64,000 bases of DNA from Streptomyces marianii (GTDB lineage: Bacteria; Actinomycetota; Actinomycetes; Streptomycetales; Streptomycetaceae). The stretch is taken from NCBI RefSeq assembly GCF_005795905.1, contig NZ_VAWE01000001.1:6871001-6935000 (forward strand), read 5' to 3'. Under the pieces are notes generated by a model that searched no databases, was not told where the DNA came from, and was given only the letters and a program-made list of their open reading frames with translations. This document shows positions 46,173 through 54,942 of the stretch, piece after piece. Each line of letters starts with the position of its first letter. The first letter of the stretch is position 1. A program made the translations under genes and the position numbers.

Positions 46173-46682
46173 TCAGTCCTCGAGCCGGCGCAGCGCGGCG
46201 ACGGCCCGCTCGGTGATTTCCTGGGGGGAGCCGGAGACGTCGACGGCGACGCCGGCCTCGTCGCCCCGCAGGGGCTGCAGGGTGGCGAACTGCGAGTCGA
46301 GCAGCGCGGTGGGCATGAAGTGGCCCGTGCGCTCGGCCATCCGGCGTTCGATCAGCGCGCGGTCGCCGGTCAGATGGAGGAACTCGACGTCCGGTGCCGC
46401 GGCCCGCAGCCGGTCCCGGTAGTTCCGCTTGAGCGCGGAGCAACTGACGACACCGCCGAGCCCGGCCCTGCCGTGCGCCCAGCGGCCGATGGCGTCCAGC
46501 CAGGGCCCGCGGTCGGCGTCGTCCAGCGCGACGCCGGCGGACATCTTGGCGATGTTGCCCGCGGGAAGGAAGTCGTCGCCCTCGGCGTAGGGAACGCCCA
46601 GTGCCTCGGCGAGCAGGGGACCGATGGTGGTCTTGCCGGTCCCTGCCACGCCCATCACCACAACGACGTGGGGGGTGCTCAT
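46173..46682 (-). CDS. gntK: Gluconokinase
   Basis: Carbohydrate kinase of 169 residues converting gluconate to 6-phosphogluconate. P-loop GVAGTGKTT (about 11-19), GDDFLPAGNIAKMSAGVALDDADRGPWL (substrate binding), VVSCSALKRNYRDRLR and FLHLTGDRALIERRMAERTGHFMPTALLDSQFATLQ are all intact. Downstream is only a wreck of the gluconate permease, and no GntR regulator gene lies upstream, so the enzyme must rely on another importer or on internal gluconate. Confidence 0.95.
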   Translation of the reverse strand: MSTPHVVVVMGVAGTGKTTIGPLLAEALGVPYAEGDDFLPAGNIAKMSAGVALDDADRGPWLDAIGRWAHGRAGLGGVVSCSALKRNYRDRLRAAAPDVEFLHLTGDRALIERRMAERTGHFMPTALLDSQFATLQPLRGDEAGVAVDVSGSPQEITERAVAALRRLED

Positions 46683-47159
46683 AGGTGCCTCGCTGTCCTC
46701 GTCGGCATCGGCCCGGACGTCGGTCGGACGCCGGGCCGTGCGCTACTGAAACCTCTTGGGTACGACGTTGGCCGCCGTCACCCTCCATGTCCATGTCCAT
46801 GTCCATGTCCAGGTCGCCGAAGCCGTTCGCGAAGGCGACGCCGAGCGTGCCGAGGGGCTGACTCGGCAGATCGTCGCCGGGGCCCTCCAGGAGCTGGACG
46901 TACTCGCTCCGTGAGGCGGTCCGCCACGCCTCGATGAGACGGCGCGCTCTTGCTTTTCCTTGCCGAAACCTCTGAAATTCCTCAGATTTGTGCCTGAGTG
47001 AGGTTCGCCACTACCAAGATCCCAAGGTTTCCATGATCATGTGGTGTCGGGCCGTCTGCGCCCGCCCTGTCTTGCCGCGGTGAGCCACCTCCGCACCGCG
47101 GCAAGGCCGCCGGAGTAGTTCCGGTACCGCACACCCCCCTCACGAAGGCGAACACCTAT
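46683..47159. other. Region upstream of gntK with a coding-like fragment and a CATGTC microsatellite
   Basis: On the minus strand, about 46770-46990 reads KSEEFQRFRQGKARARR, LIEAWRTASRSEYVQLLEG and PLGTLGVAFANGFGDLDMDM without any start codon after a TAG, so it looks like the tail of a lost gene. The repeat (CATGTC)n at 46788-46812 encodes the DMDM run. GAAACCT motifs occur at 46748, 46965 and, inverted, at 47026-47032. No intact gene. Confidence 0.45.
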
Positions 47160-48623
47160 ATGAGTGACCGCACCATGACTGCGGCCGATACGCCTGTCGC
47201 CGGCCCCCCGGCCACCGCCGCCCCCCACGTGGACGCCGGAGACGCCGGGTACCGCAAGGACCTCAAGTCGCGACACATCAACATGATCGCCATCGGCGGT
47301 GCCATCGGTACGGGCCTCTTCCTCGGTGCGGGTGGCCGGATGGCCAGCGCCGGCCCGTCGCTCTTCATCGCGTACGCACTCTGCGGCGTCTTCGCGTTCT
47401 TCGTCGTCCGCGCGCTCGGCGAGCTGGTCCTCTACCGGCCCTCTTCCGGGGCCTTCGTCTCCTACGCCCGTGAGTTCATGGGCGAGAAGGGCGCCTACAC
47501 CGCCGGCTGGCTGTACTTCCTCAACTGGTCGACCACCGCCATAGCGGACATCACCGCGGCCGCGGTGTTCGCCCACTACTGGTCGGCGTTCAGCGACGTC
47601 CCGCAGTGGGTGCTCGCGCTGATCGCCCTCGCCGTCGTCCTCACCGCCAACCTGATCTCGGTGAAGTACTTCGGCGAGATGGAGTTCTGGTTCGCGATCA
47701 TCAAGGTCGGCGCACTGGTGCTCTTCATGCTCATCGGCATCTTCCTCGTCGTCACCCAGCACGACGTCGGCGGCCACACCCCTGGCCTGTCCACCATCAC
47801 GGACAACGGCGGCGTCTTCCCGAGCGGCGTCATGCCCATGCTCCTGCTCATCCAGGGCGTCGTCTTCGCCTACGCCTCCGTCGAGCTGTGCGGCGTCGCC
47901 GCCGGTGAGACCGAGAACCCCGAGAAGATCATGCCGAAGGCGATCAACTCGATCATGTGGCGCGTCGCCCTGTTCTACGTCGGCTCCGTGGTGCTGCTCT
48001 CCCTGCTGCTGCCGTACACGGCTTTCACCGGCGACCAGAGCCCCTTCGTCACGGTCTTCAACAAGCTCGGCATCCCGGGCGCCGCGAGCATCATGAACCT
48101 CGTCGTGCTCACCGCCGCGCTGTCCAGCCTGAACTCCGGCCTCTACTCCACCGGCCGGATCCTCCGTTCGATGTCGATCTCGGGTTCCGCGCCGAGGTTC
48201 ACCGGCGTGATGAACAAGGGCGGCGTCCCCTACGGCGGCATCCTGCTCACCGCGGGCTTCGGCATCCTCGGCGTCTTCCTGAACTACGTGATGCCGGGCG
48301 ACGCCTTCGAACTGGTGCTGAACTTCGCCTCGATCGGCATCATCGGCACCTGGGGCATGATCATGGTCTGTTCGCTGCTGTTCGTGAACCGCTCCAGGGA
48401 AGGCCGGCTCACCCGCCCGGCATACCGGCTGCCCTGGGCCCCCTGGACCCAGATCGTCACGCTGGTCTTCCTCGCCTCCGTCCTGGTCCTGATGTGGATG
48501 GACGGCGGGATCAGCCGCACCACCGTCAACTGCCTGCCGCTGATCGCGCTCGCCCTCGTCGGCGGCTGGTTCACGGTCCGCGACCGGGTCCGGCGCATCG
48601 CCGCCGAGCGCCGGTCCGACTGA
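47160..48623 (+). CDS. Amino-acid permease, AnsP/GabP-like
   Basis: APC-superfamily transporter of 487 residues with 12 helices. The AAT-family opening is [46 protein letters not shown]. Then [37 protein letters not shown] and [29 protein letters not shown]. It resembles L-asparagine permeases of actinobacteria, though GABA or another amino acid is possible. GAAGG upstream of ATG 47160. A strong terminator follows. Confidence 0.92.
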   Translation: MSDRTMTAADTPVAGPPATAAPHVDAGDAGYRKDLKSRHINMIAIGGAIGTGLFLGAGGRMASAGPSLFIAYALCGVFAFFVVRALGELVLYRPSSGAFVSYAREFMGEKGAYTAGWLYFLNWSTTAIADITAAAVFAHYWSAFSDVPQWVLALIALAVVLTANLISVKYFGEMEFWFAIIKVGALVLFMLIGIFLVVTQHDVGGHTPGLSTITDNGGVFPSGVMPMLLLIQGVVFAYASVELCGVAAGETENPEKIMPKAINSIMWRVALFYVGSVVLLSLLLPYTAFTGDQSPFVTVFNKLGIPGAASIMNLVVLTAALSSLNSGLYSTGRILRSMSISGSAPRFTGVMNKGGVPYGGILLTAGFGILGVFLNYVMPGDAFELVLNFASIGIIGTWGMIMVCSLLFVNRSREGRLTRPAYRLPWAPWTQIVTLVFLASVLVLMWMDGGISRTTVNCLPLIALALVGGWFTVRDRVRRIAAERRSD

Positions 48624-48654
48624 GCCCCCCGGCCGCCGCGCCGCACCACCAGGA

Positions 48655-48688
48655 CGAGGTCCCCCGCCCGAACCGGCGGGGGACCTCG
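48655..48688 (+). terminator. Terminator after the amino-acid permease
   Basis: Perfect 14-bp arms (48655-48668, 48675-48688) and a 6-nt loop, 31 bp beyond the stop. Confidence 0.85.
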
Positions 48689-48883
48689 CCGTCGCCCGGG
48701 AGCGCGCCGGTGGCGGTCCGGGTCCCCGGGTCTCTCCCCCCCCGCCGGCCGGACCGCCCCGAGTGCCGGTCACCCGCGTTCCTCACGAGCAGGTGCCTTT
48801 CGACGCCCGGCGCGCACGGACCAACCCCTGCGCACGCCATAGTGGGTGGTGACGTCAGTGCGCGACGAAGGGCAGGTCCAGCA

Positions 48884-49969
48884 ATGCCGCAGCAGGTGCA
48901 AGGTGTGGTCGCACCCGGGAAGAACGAACCGGTGCGGGTCGAGGCGATCGTCGTCCCCGACCCGGGACCCGGGGAAGCCGTGGTGAAGGTGCAGGCCTGC
49001 GGGGTCTGCCACACCGATCTGCACTACAAGCAGGGCGGGATCAACGACGACTTCCCGTTCCTCCTCGGCCACGAGGCGGCCGGCGTCGTCGAGTCGGTCG
49101 GCGACGGCGTGACCGAGGTCGAACCGGGCGACTACGTGATCCTCAACTGGCGGGCCGTGTGCGGCCACTGCCGCGCCTGTCGGCGAGGACGCCCCTGGTA
49201 CTGCTTCGACACCCACAACGCCCGGCAGAGGGTGACCCTCACGGACGGCACTGAACTGTCGCCCGCCCTGGGTATCGGCGCGTTCGCCGAGAAGACCCTC
49301 GTCGCCGCCGGCCAGTGCACCAAGGTGGACCCGGCGATCTCCCCGGCCGCCGCGGGCCTGCTCGGCTGCGGCGTGATGGCCGGCATCGGCGCCGCCGTCA
49401 ACACCGGCCAGGTGGGCCGGGGGGACTCCGTGGCGGTCATCGGTTGCGGCGGTGTCGGCGACGGGGCCGTCGTGGGCGCACGACTGGCCGGGGCGACCCG
49501 GATCATCGCCGTCGACGTCGACGACCGGAAGCTGGAGACCGCCAGGACGATGGGCGCCACCCACACCGTCAACTCCCGTGGCGGGGACCCCGTGGAGGCC
49601 ATCCGCGAGCTGACGGACGGCTTCGGCGCGGACGTCGTGATCGACGCAGTCGGCCGGCCCGAGACGTACCGGCAGGCGTTCTACGCCCGCGACCTCGCCG
49701 GCACCGTGGTCCTCGTCGGCGTCCCCACTCCCGACATGAAGCTGGAACTGCCGCTCCTCGACGTCTTCGGCCGGGGCGGCGCGCTCAAGTCCTCCTGGTA
49801 CGGGGACTGTCTGCCCTCCCGCGACTTCCCCACGCTCGTCGACCTGCACCTCCAGGGCCGGATCGACCTCGACGCGTTCGTCACCGAGACCATCGGACTC
49901 GGCGACGTGGAGAAGGCCTTCGCCCGGATGCACGCGGGCGACGTGCTGCGCTCGGTGGTGGTCCTGTGA
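48884..49969 (+). CDS. mscR: S-(hydroxymethyl)mycothiol dehydrogenase
   Basis: Zinc alcohol dehydrogenase of 361 residues that oxidises the formaldehyde-mycothiol adduct, the actinobacterial counterpart of glutathione-dependent formaldehyde dehydrogenase. Start [70 protein letters not shown] matches that family. Structural zinc site [15 protein letters not shown], Rossmann motif [24 protein letters not shown] precedes ATG 48884. The stop overlaps the GTG start of an MBL-fold hydrolase, the usual partner. Confidence 0.94.
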   Translation: MPQQVQGVVAPGKNEPVRVEAIVVPDPGPGEAVVKVQACGVCHTDLHYKQGGINDDFPFLLGHEAAGVVESVGDGVTEVEPGDYVILNWRAVCGHCRACRRGRPWYCFDTHNARQRVTLTDGTELSPALGIGAFAEKTLVAAGQCTKVDPAISPAAAGLLGCGVMAGIGAAVNTGQVGRGDSVAVIGCGGVGDGAVVGARLAGATRIIAVDVDDRKLETARTMGATHTVNSRGGDPVEAIRELTDGFGADVVIDAVGRPETYRQAFYARDLAGTVVLVGVPTPDMKLELPLLDVFGRGGALKSSWYGDCLPSRDFPTLVDLHLQGRIDLDAFVTETIGLGDVEKAFARMHAGDVLRSVVVL

Positions 49970-50595
49970 CCGCCCGCATCGACCACCTGGTCACCTCCGG
50001 CACCTTCTCCCTCGACGGCGGCACCTGGGAGGTCGACAACAACGTCTGGATCGTCGGCGACGACGAGGAGGCGATCGTCGTCGACGCGGCCCACGACGCC
50101 GACGCGATCCTCGCCGCCCTCGGCGGCCGGACGCTGCGCGCCGTCGTCTGCACCCACGCGCACAACGACCACATCGACGCGGCTCCGGCGCTCGCCGAGG
50201 CCACCGGCGCGCCGGTCCTGCTGCACCCGGACGACCTTCCCCTGTGGAAGCAGACCCATCCCGGCCGGGCTCCCGACGGCGAACTCGCCGACGGGCAGAC
50301 CCTGACCGTCGCCGGCACCGCACTGACCGTCCTGCACACCCCCGGCCACGCGCCCGGCGCGATCTGCCTCCACGCTCCCGAACTGGCCACCGTCCTCACC
50401 GGCGACACCCTGTTCCAGGGCGGCCCGGGAGCGACGGGCCGGTCGTTCTCCGACTTCCCGACGATCATCGACTCGGTCCGGGACCGGCTCCTCACGCTTC
50501 CACCGGAGACACTGGTCCGCCCCGGCCACGGAGAGACGACCACGATCGGCGTCGAGGCGCCGCACCTTCAGGAGTGGATCGACCGCGGCCACTGA
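49966..50595 (+). CDS. MBL-fold hydrolase coupled to the mycothiol dehydrogenase
   Basis: Metallo-beta-lactamase fold protein, 209 residues. Metal motif [12 protein letters not shown] (HxHxDH), [22 protein letters not shown] and [10 protein letters not shown], as in glyoxalase II-like enzymes. GTGA overlap with the preceding gene. By position it probably hydrolyses S-formylmycothiol or a related thioester to complete formaldehyde detoxification. The last ~28 bp overlap the convergent pseudouridine synthase. Confidence 0.93.
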   Translation: MTARIDHLVTSGTFSLDGGTWEVDNNVWIVGDDEEAIVVDAAHDADAILAALGGRTLRAVVCTHAHNDHIDAAPALAEATGAPVLLHPDDLPLWKQTHPGRAPDGELADGQTLTVAGTALTVLHTPGHAPGAICLHAPELATVLTGDTLFQGGPGATGRSFSDFPTIIDSVRDRLLTLPPETLVRPGHGETTTIGVEAPHLQEWIDRGH

Positions 50596-51515
50596 GCGAG
50601 CCGCCGGCGGCTGGTGAACCGGCGCGGCTCCCCGGTGATGGGGTCGGTGAACTCCAGTGTCCGTGCGAGCAGTTGCAGCGGACGCGAGAAGTCCTCCGGC
50701 GCCTCGGCCGGGAGCGCCGCGGGATACAGCGGGTCGTTCAGGATCGGCAGCCCCAGACCGCTCATGTGCACCCGCAGCTGATGGGTGCGGCCGGTGGCCG
50801 GCAGCAGCCGGTACCGGCCCAGCCCGCCCCTCCGCTCCAGCAGCTCGATCCGGCTCTCGCTGTCGGGCTCGCCCGGCACCTCCCGCGCCGCGGGCACCCC
50901 GCGTTCCTTCTCGATGCGGCTCCGTACGGTCACGGGCAGTGCCACCGCCGGGTCGTACGGAGCCACCGCCTCGTACTCCTTGCGCACCCGGCGGTCGCGG
51001 AAGAGCGTCTGGTAGGCGCCGCGGTCACCGGGCCGCACGACGAACAGCACGAGCCCCGCGGTGAGCCGGTCCAGCCGGTGCGCAGGCTGGAGCCCGGGCA
51101 GCCCCAGATCGCGCCGCAGCCGAGCCAGCGCGGTCTCCGTGACGTGGCTGCCACGCGGTGTCGTCGCCAGGAAGTGCGGCTTGTCGGCGATCACCATCCG
51201 TTCGTCGCGGTGGGCGATCCCGATCTCGAACGGCACCGGCGTCTCGGGCGCGAAGTCGCGGTGGAACCACACGTACCGCCCGGCGGTGTACGGCTCGTCC
51301 GTGGCGACGGGACCGTCCGTGCCGACGAAGCGTCCGTCCCGCAGCATCGCGTCCACCCGCCCGGCGCCGACCGCCCCGGCGAACCGGTGGACGAGATGGT
51401 CCCGCACCGTGGGCCAGGCGCCGTCCGGGTCCTCGGGAAGCCGCAGCCGCACCGGGTCGATCCCGTCCCGCTGCGGCAGCGGGGCCGCCGGAGCCGCCCG
51501 CCGTCCGCGTCCCAC
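50568..51515 (-). CDS. RluA-family RNA pseudouridine synthase
   Basis: 315-residue enzyme isomerising uridine in RNA. The catalytic motif HRLDRLTAGLVLF holds the nucleophilic Asp. It also shows HRDERMVIADKPHFLATTPRG, YRLLPATGRTHQLRVHMSGLGLPILNDPLY and a degenerate N-terminal S4-like part (VRDHLVHRF). The target site (rRNA or tRNA) is not determined by sequence. It overlaps the end of the MBL gene. Confidence 0.93.
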   Translation of the reverse strand: MGRGRRAAPAAPLPQRDGIDPVRLRLPEDPDGAWPTVRDHLVHRFAGAVGAGRVDAMLRDGRFVGTDGPVATDEPYTAGRYVWFHRDFAPETPVPFEIGIAHRDERMVIADKPHFLATTPRGSHVTETALARLRRDLGLPGLQPAHRLDRLTAGLVLFVVRPGDRGAYQTLFRDRRVRKEYEAVAPYDPAVALPVTVRSRIEKERGVPAAREVPGEPDSESRIELLERRGGLGRYRLLPATGRTHQLRVHMSGLGLPILNDPLYPAALPAEAPEDFSRPLQLLARTLEFTDPITGEPRRFTSRRRLAQWPRSIHS

Positions 51516-51567
51516 AGCTCCTCACCTCATCCCCGCACCGACCGGTGCGCCAGCCCGGCACAAACAA

Positions 51568-51592
51568 AGAACCCCAGCTCAGCTGGGGTTCT
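51568..51592 (-). terminator. Intrinsic terminator of the tRNA-Leu gene
   Basis: Twelve-bp arms AGAACCCCAGCT/AGCTGGGGTTCT around a single central base (effective loop a few nt). On the minus strand it is followed by CTTTGTTTG, a T-rich tail, 8 bp downstream of the tRNA. Confidence 0.9.
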
Positions 51593-51599
51593 CTGGTGG

Positions 51600-51684
51600 T
51601 GTCCGAGGGGGGACTTGAACCCCCACGCCCGATAAAGGGCACTAGCACCTCAAGCTAGCGCGTCTGCCATTCCGCCACCCGGAC
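51600..51684 (-). tRNA. tRNA-Leu (anticodon GAG)
   Basis: Reads GTCCGGG at the 5' end, pairing with CTCGGAC at the 3' end over 7 bp. D-arm region GGAATGGCAGACG, anticodon stem CTAGC/GCTAG with loop TTGAGGT (GAG). A long class II variable arm (GCCC..GGGC) and T-arm GGGGGTTCAAGTCCCCC follow. Discriminator A; CCA not encoded. Length 85 nt. Confidence 0.97.
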
Positions 51685-51892
51685 AAGGTGTCTGTCTCCC
51701 GGCCCTGGGCCGTTCCGACGTGGAAAACCATAGCAAACATTCGGGGGTGCTCGATCACGCGCCCGTCCCCGGCACCCGGGGCCGGCCCGCCGCCGGCGAC
51801 GGGCGTGTGTCGGCGGGCGGCCGCCCTTGGGGTGCGGCCCCGGGAGGGGGAGGATGTGGGGGACCACCAGAGCGACAGCGGGAGGAATCAGC

Positions 51893-53218
51893 GTGAGCGA
51901 GACGGACACCGCCCGGAAGGTCTCCGGCGAGGACGAGGTCGTCGACCTCTGTCGCGATCTGATCCGGATCGACACCAGCAACTACGGCGACCACTCGGGC
52001 CCGGGCGAGCGGGCGGCCGCCGAGTACGTGGCGGAGAAGCTCGCCGAGGTCGGTCTGGAACCCAGGATCATCGAGTCGCACCCGGGCAGGGCCTCCACAG
52101 TGGCTCGGATCGAGGGCGAGGACCCCTCCCGCCCGGCACTGCTCATCCACGGCCACACCGACGTCGTTCCGGCCAGCGCCGACGACTGGACCCACCACCC
52201 CTTCTCCGGGGAGATCGCCGACGGCTGCGTCTGGGGCCGGGGTGCGGTGGACATGAAGGACATGGACGCGATGACCCTCGCCGTCGTGCGCGACCGGCTG
52301 CGCAGCGGCCGCCGGCCTCCGCGCGACGTGGTGCTGGCGTTCCTCGCGGACGAGGAGGCGGGCGGTACGTACGGCGCCCGGCACCTCGTCGACCGCCACC
52401 CCGATCTCTTCGAGGGGGTCACCGAGGCGATCGGCGAGGTCGGCGGCTTCTCCTTCACCGTCAACGAGAACCTGCGGCTCTACCTCGTCGAGACGGCCCA
52501 GAAGGGCATGCACTGGATGCGGCTCACGGTCGAGGGCACCGCCGGGCACGGCTCCATGACGAACCACGACAACGCCATCACCGAGCTCTGCGAGGCCGTC
52601 GGCCGGCTCGGCCGCCACACCTGGCCGGTGCGGGTGACCAAGACCGTGCGGTCCTTCCTGGACGAACTGTCGGACGCGCTCGGCACCCCGCTCGACCCGG
52701 AGGACATGGAGGCGACCCTCGCCAAGCTCGGCGGCATCGCCAAGATGATCGGGGCCACGCTCCGCAACTCCGCCGCGCCCACCATGCTGGGCGCCGGCTA
52801 CAAGGTGAACGTCATCCCGGGGCAGGCGACCGCTCACGTGGACGGACGCTTCCTGCCCGGCTACGAGGAGGAGTTCCTCGCCGACCTCGACCGGCTCCTC
52901 GGCCCCCGGGTCCGCCGCGAGGACGTCCACGCCGACAAGGCGCTGGAGACGAGCTTCGACGGCGACCTCGTGGACGCCATGCAGTCGGCGCTGCGCGCCG
53001 AGGACCCGATCGCCCGGGCCGTGCCGTACATGCTCTCCGGCGGCACCGACGCCAAGTCCTTCGACGACCTCGGCATCCGCTGCTTCGGTTTCGCGCCGCT
53101 GAAGCTGCCGCCGGAGCTGGACTTCGCCGGGATGTTCCACGGGGTGGACGAGCGCGTGCCGGTGGACGGCCTGAAGTTCGGCGTACGGGTGCTGGACCGC
53201 TTCCTCGACGAGAGCTGA
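51893..53218 (+). CDS. M20-family metallopeptidase (dipeptidase/deacylase)
   Basis: 441-residue peptidase. Metal ligands and catalytic residues are visible: LLIHGHTDVVP (His, Asp), WGRGAVDMKDMDA (bridging Asp), ADEEAGG (catalytic Glu and ligand). The dimerisation domain shows EGTAGHGSM, and FLPGYEEEFL with MLSGGTDAKSFDDLGIRCFGF closes the site. This is the CPG2/ArgE-like dipeptidase group. Start GTG 51893 with GGGAGGA upstream; the longer in-frame opening from 51827 is Gly/Arg-rich and unlikely. Cytoplasmic, no signal. Confidence 0.93.
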   Translation: MSETDTARKVSGEDEVVDLCRDLIRIDTSNYGDHSGPGERAAAEYVAEKLAEVGLEPRIIESHPGRASTVARIEGEDPSRPALLIHGHTDVVPASADDWTHHPFSGEIADGCVWGRGAVDMKDMDAMTLAVVRDRLRSGRRPPRDVVLAFLADEEAGGTYGARHLVDRHPDLFEGVTEAIGEVGGFSFTVNENLRLYLVETAQKGMHWMRLTVEGTAGHGSMTNHDNAITELCEAVGRLGRHTWPVRVTKTVRSFLDELSDALGTPLDPEDMEATLAKLGGIAKMIGATLRNSAAPTMLGAGYKVNVIPGQATAHVDGRFLPGYEEEFLADLDRLLGPRVRREDVHADKALETSFDGDLVDAMQSALRAEDPIARAVPYMLSGGTDAKSFDDLGIRCFGFAPLKLPPELDFAGMFHGVDERVPVDGLKFGVRVLDRFLDES

Positions 53219-53257
53219 GCCGGCCGGGAGCAGCCCCCCGAGGACGGAGGCCAGGGG

Positions 53258-53282
53258 CCCCGCGGCAATCGGAGCCGCGGGG
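53258..53282 (+). terminator. Terminator after the M20 peptidase
   Basis: Nine-bp arms CCCCGCGGC/GCCGCGGGG with a 7-nt loop, 39 bp after the stop codon. Confidence 0.6.
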
Positions 53283-53461
53283 CGTCCCTCGCTGCGGGCG
53301 GGGTGGTCCCGTCGGGCGGAGGCGGAGCGGCAACATTCGTCCGCGCGTGCGCATTTGACTGAGAAGGGTGAATGGGCTCATACGCTAGTAGCCCCATTAG
53401 CCCCTCCTCGTTACAGGTGTGCGGTCCGCAGTTGGGATCGCATTGCCAACTAGGAGGAATA

Positions 53462-53695
53462 ATGATCAAGAAGGTCGTCGCCGCTGCGGCTGCCACTGGT
53501 GGTCTGGTTCTCGCGGGTGCGGGCATGGCCGTCGCCGACTCGGGTGCCCAGGGTGCCGCCGTGAACTCCCCCGGCGTGCTTTCGGGCAACGTCGTGCAGG
53601 CGCCCGTCCACGTGCCGGTGAACGTCTGTGGCAACACGATCTCCGTGATCGGTCTGCTGAACCCGGCCTTCGGCAACGTCTGCGTCAACGACTGA
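53462..53695 (+). CDS. chpH: Short chaplin
   Basis: 77-residue secreted hydrophobic protein that assembles into amyloid fibres on aerial hyphae and lowers surface tension. Signal peptide MIKKVVAAAAATGGLVLAGAGMAVA, then one chaplin domain (SPGVLSGNVVQAPVHVPVNVCGNTISVIGLLNPAFGNVCVN) with two Cys. That fits ChpD/F/G/H and excludes Cys-free ChpE; adjacency to a two-domain long chaplin fits chpH. GGAGGA lies 6 nt before ATG 53462. Confidence 0.95.
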   Translation: MIKKVVAAAAATGGLVLAGAGMAVADSGAQGAAVNSPGVLSGNVVQAPVHVPVNVCGNTISVIGLLNPAFGNVCVND

Positions 53696-53730
53696 CGTTG
53701 CGTCTCGCTCCTGTGAGGGATTGACCCGGC

Positions 53731-53763
53731 GGCCCCGGAGTGCACGCCGTGCACTCCGGGGCC
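53731..53763 (+). terminator. Terminator between the two chaplin genes
   Basis: Perfect 15-bp stem (53731-53745, 53749-53763) and a 3-nt loop, 36 bp after the short chaplin. Confidence 0.85.
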
Positions 53764-53832
53764 GCCCGCATTCACCCCGCTCCCGGGCACGGTGCCCGGG
53801 GCAGTCCGGACGTCAGAAGGCAGGAACCAGCT

Positions 53833-54639
53833 ATGCGACAGGTCACGCGCAAGGGCCTGATCACCGTGGCGGCCGCGGGCGGCGTGCTCGTCCTCGGCAG
53901 CGGCTACGCACACGCGCACGGCGGCGCGGGGGCCCACGGCGGCGCCTCCGACTCCCCGGGCGTGCTCTCCGGGAACACGGTCCAGGTGCCGGTCCACGTC
54001 CCGGTCAACGTCTGCGGCAACACCGTCAACATCATCGGCGCGCTGAACCCCGCGTTCGGCAACGGCTGCGCCAACACCTCGGCGGACGGCGGCGAGGGCG
54101 GCGCCCACGCCGAGGGCGTCTCGTCGAACTCTCCCGGCGTCGGCTCCGGCAACGTCGTGCAGGCGCCCGTCCATGTGCCCGTGAACGCCTGCGGCAACAG
54201 CGTGACGATCGGCGGGCTCGGCAACGGCGCGCTCGGCAACGACTGCGGCAACGCCGACGGCGGGAACCCCGGTGAGCCCGGTGAGCCGGGGGAGCCGAAC
54301 GAGCCGAACGAGCCGAACGAGCCCGGTGAGCCCGGTGAGCCCGGTGAGCCCGGTGAGCCCGGTGAGCCGGGGGAGCCGGGGGAGCCGGGGGAGCCGAACG
54401 AGCCCGGTGAGCCGGGGGAGCCGAACGAGCCCGGGACGCCCGTCCAGCCCGGCGTGCCGGGTACGCCGGTCGAGCCCACCACGCCGAACACGCCGGGGGC
54501 CAACACCGTCACACCGCCCGAGGCCACCGAGGAGCTCGCCCGGACCGGCGCCGGCTCGCTCGGCCTGGGGGCATCCTCGGCCGCCGGCCTGCTGCTCGGC
54601 GGAGCGCTCCTCTACCGCAAGGCCCGTGCCTCCGTGTGA
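53833..54639 (+). CDS. chpC: Long, sortase-anchored chaplin with two chaplin domains
   Basis: 268-residue cell-wall protein. A signal peptide (to about residue 28) is followed by chaplin domain 1 (GNTVQVPVHVPVNVCGNTVNIIGALNPAFGNGC) and domain 2 (GNVVQAPVHVPVNACGNSVTIGGLGNGALGNDC). A Pro-rich stalk of GEP and NEP triplets spans roughly 145-215. LARTG, a hydrophobic helix and a KARA tail form a class E sortase signal. Long chaplins with two domains are ChpA, B and C; the position beside chpH suggests ChpC. No sortase gene lies in the window. The second domain is shorter and Gly-richer than usual. Confidence 0.93.
   Translation: MRQVTRKGLITVAAAGGVLVLGSGYAHAHGGAGAHGGASDSPGVLSGNTVQVPVHVPVNVCGNTVNIIGALNPAFGNGCANTSADGGEGGAHAEGVSSNSPGVGSGNVVQAPVHVPVNACGNSVTIGGLGNGALGNDCGNADGGNPGEPGEPGEPNEPNEPNEPGEPGEPGEPGEPGEPGEPGEPGEPNEPGEPGEPNEPGTPVQPGVPGTPVEPTTPNTPGANTVTPPEATEELARTGAGSLGLGASSAAGLLLGGALLYRKARASV
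54270..54431 (+). repeat. 9-bp GEP/NEP-coding repeats in the long chaplin
   Basis: About 17 consecutive 9-bp units of GGTGAGCCC, GGGGAGCCG or AACGAGCCG type encode the Pro-rich wall stalk. Units keep frame, so length can change by slippage. Confidence 0.9.
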
Positions 54640-54655
54640 TGGTGCGATGACACAA

Positions 54656-54687
54656 CGGAGCGGGTCCGCAACCGCGGGCCCGCTCCG
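54656..54687. terminator. Bidirectional terminator between the chaplin and DUF5703 genes
   Basis: Fourteen-bp arms (54656-54669, 54674-54687) with one G-T pair and a 4-nt loop, between convergent genes. Confidence 0.8.
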
Positions 54688-54706
54688 TCCTTCGTGCAGC
54701 AGACGC

Positions 54707-54895
54707 TCACCAAGTGGCGCGCACCTGACGGATGATGCGACGGCGGAGCCGTACGCGGCGGCTGCCGTCACGGAGGAGAGTCAGCCTGTCCAACTCCCAG
54801 TGTCCGTATTCGGCATGGTCGGTCAGCAGACGGGTGGCCTCCTTGCGGGAGACCCCGCGAGGCACGTACACGTCGACAAATTCGTATTCCGGCAT
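54707..54895 (-). CDS. DUF5703 family small protein
   Basis: 62-residue basic protein (MPEYEFVDVYVPRGVSRKEA, then LLTDHAEYGHWELDRLTLLRDGSRRVRLRRRI), matching my recollection of the strongly conserved actinobacterial DUF5703. Function unknown. It ends in Arg-rich sequence, which may bind nucleic acid. Divergent from the hypothetical gene at 54943, leaving only 47 bp for both promoters. Confidence 0.88.
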   Translation of the reverse strand: MPEYEFVDVYVPRGVSRKEATRLLTDHAEYGHWELDRLTLLRDGSRRVRLRRRIIRQVRATW

Positions 54896-54942
54896 CGCAT
54901 CTATTGTGCGGGCACGGGCCGACTACGGATAGCGTCTGCACT

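Noticed and set aside
51600..51684. tRNA-Leu gene as an integration site for a genomic island
   Set aside because: No integrase gene and no repeated 3' tRNA fragment is seen nearby; flanking genes look like core genome.
53340..53461. Sigma-BldN-type promoter before the short chaplin
   Set aside because: Expected for chaplins, but I could not find a convincing match; TTGACT near 53355 has a poorly spaced -10 candidate.
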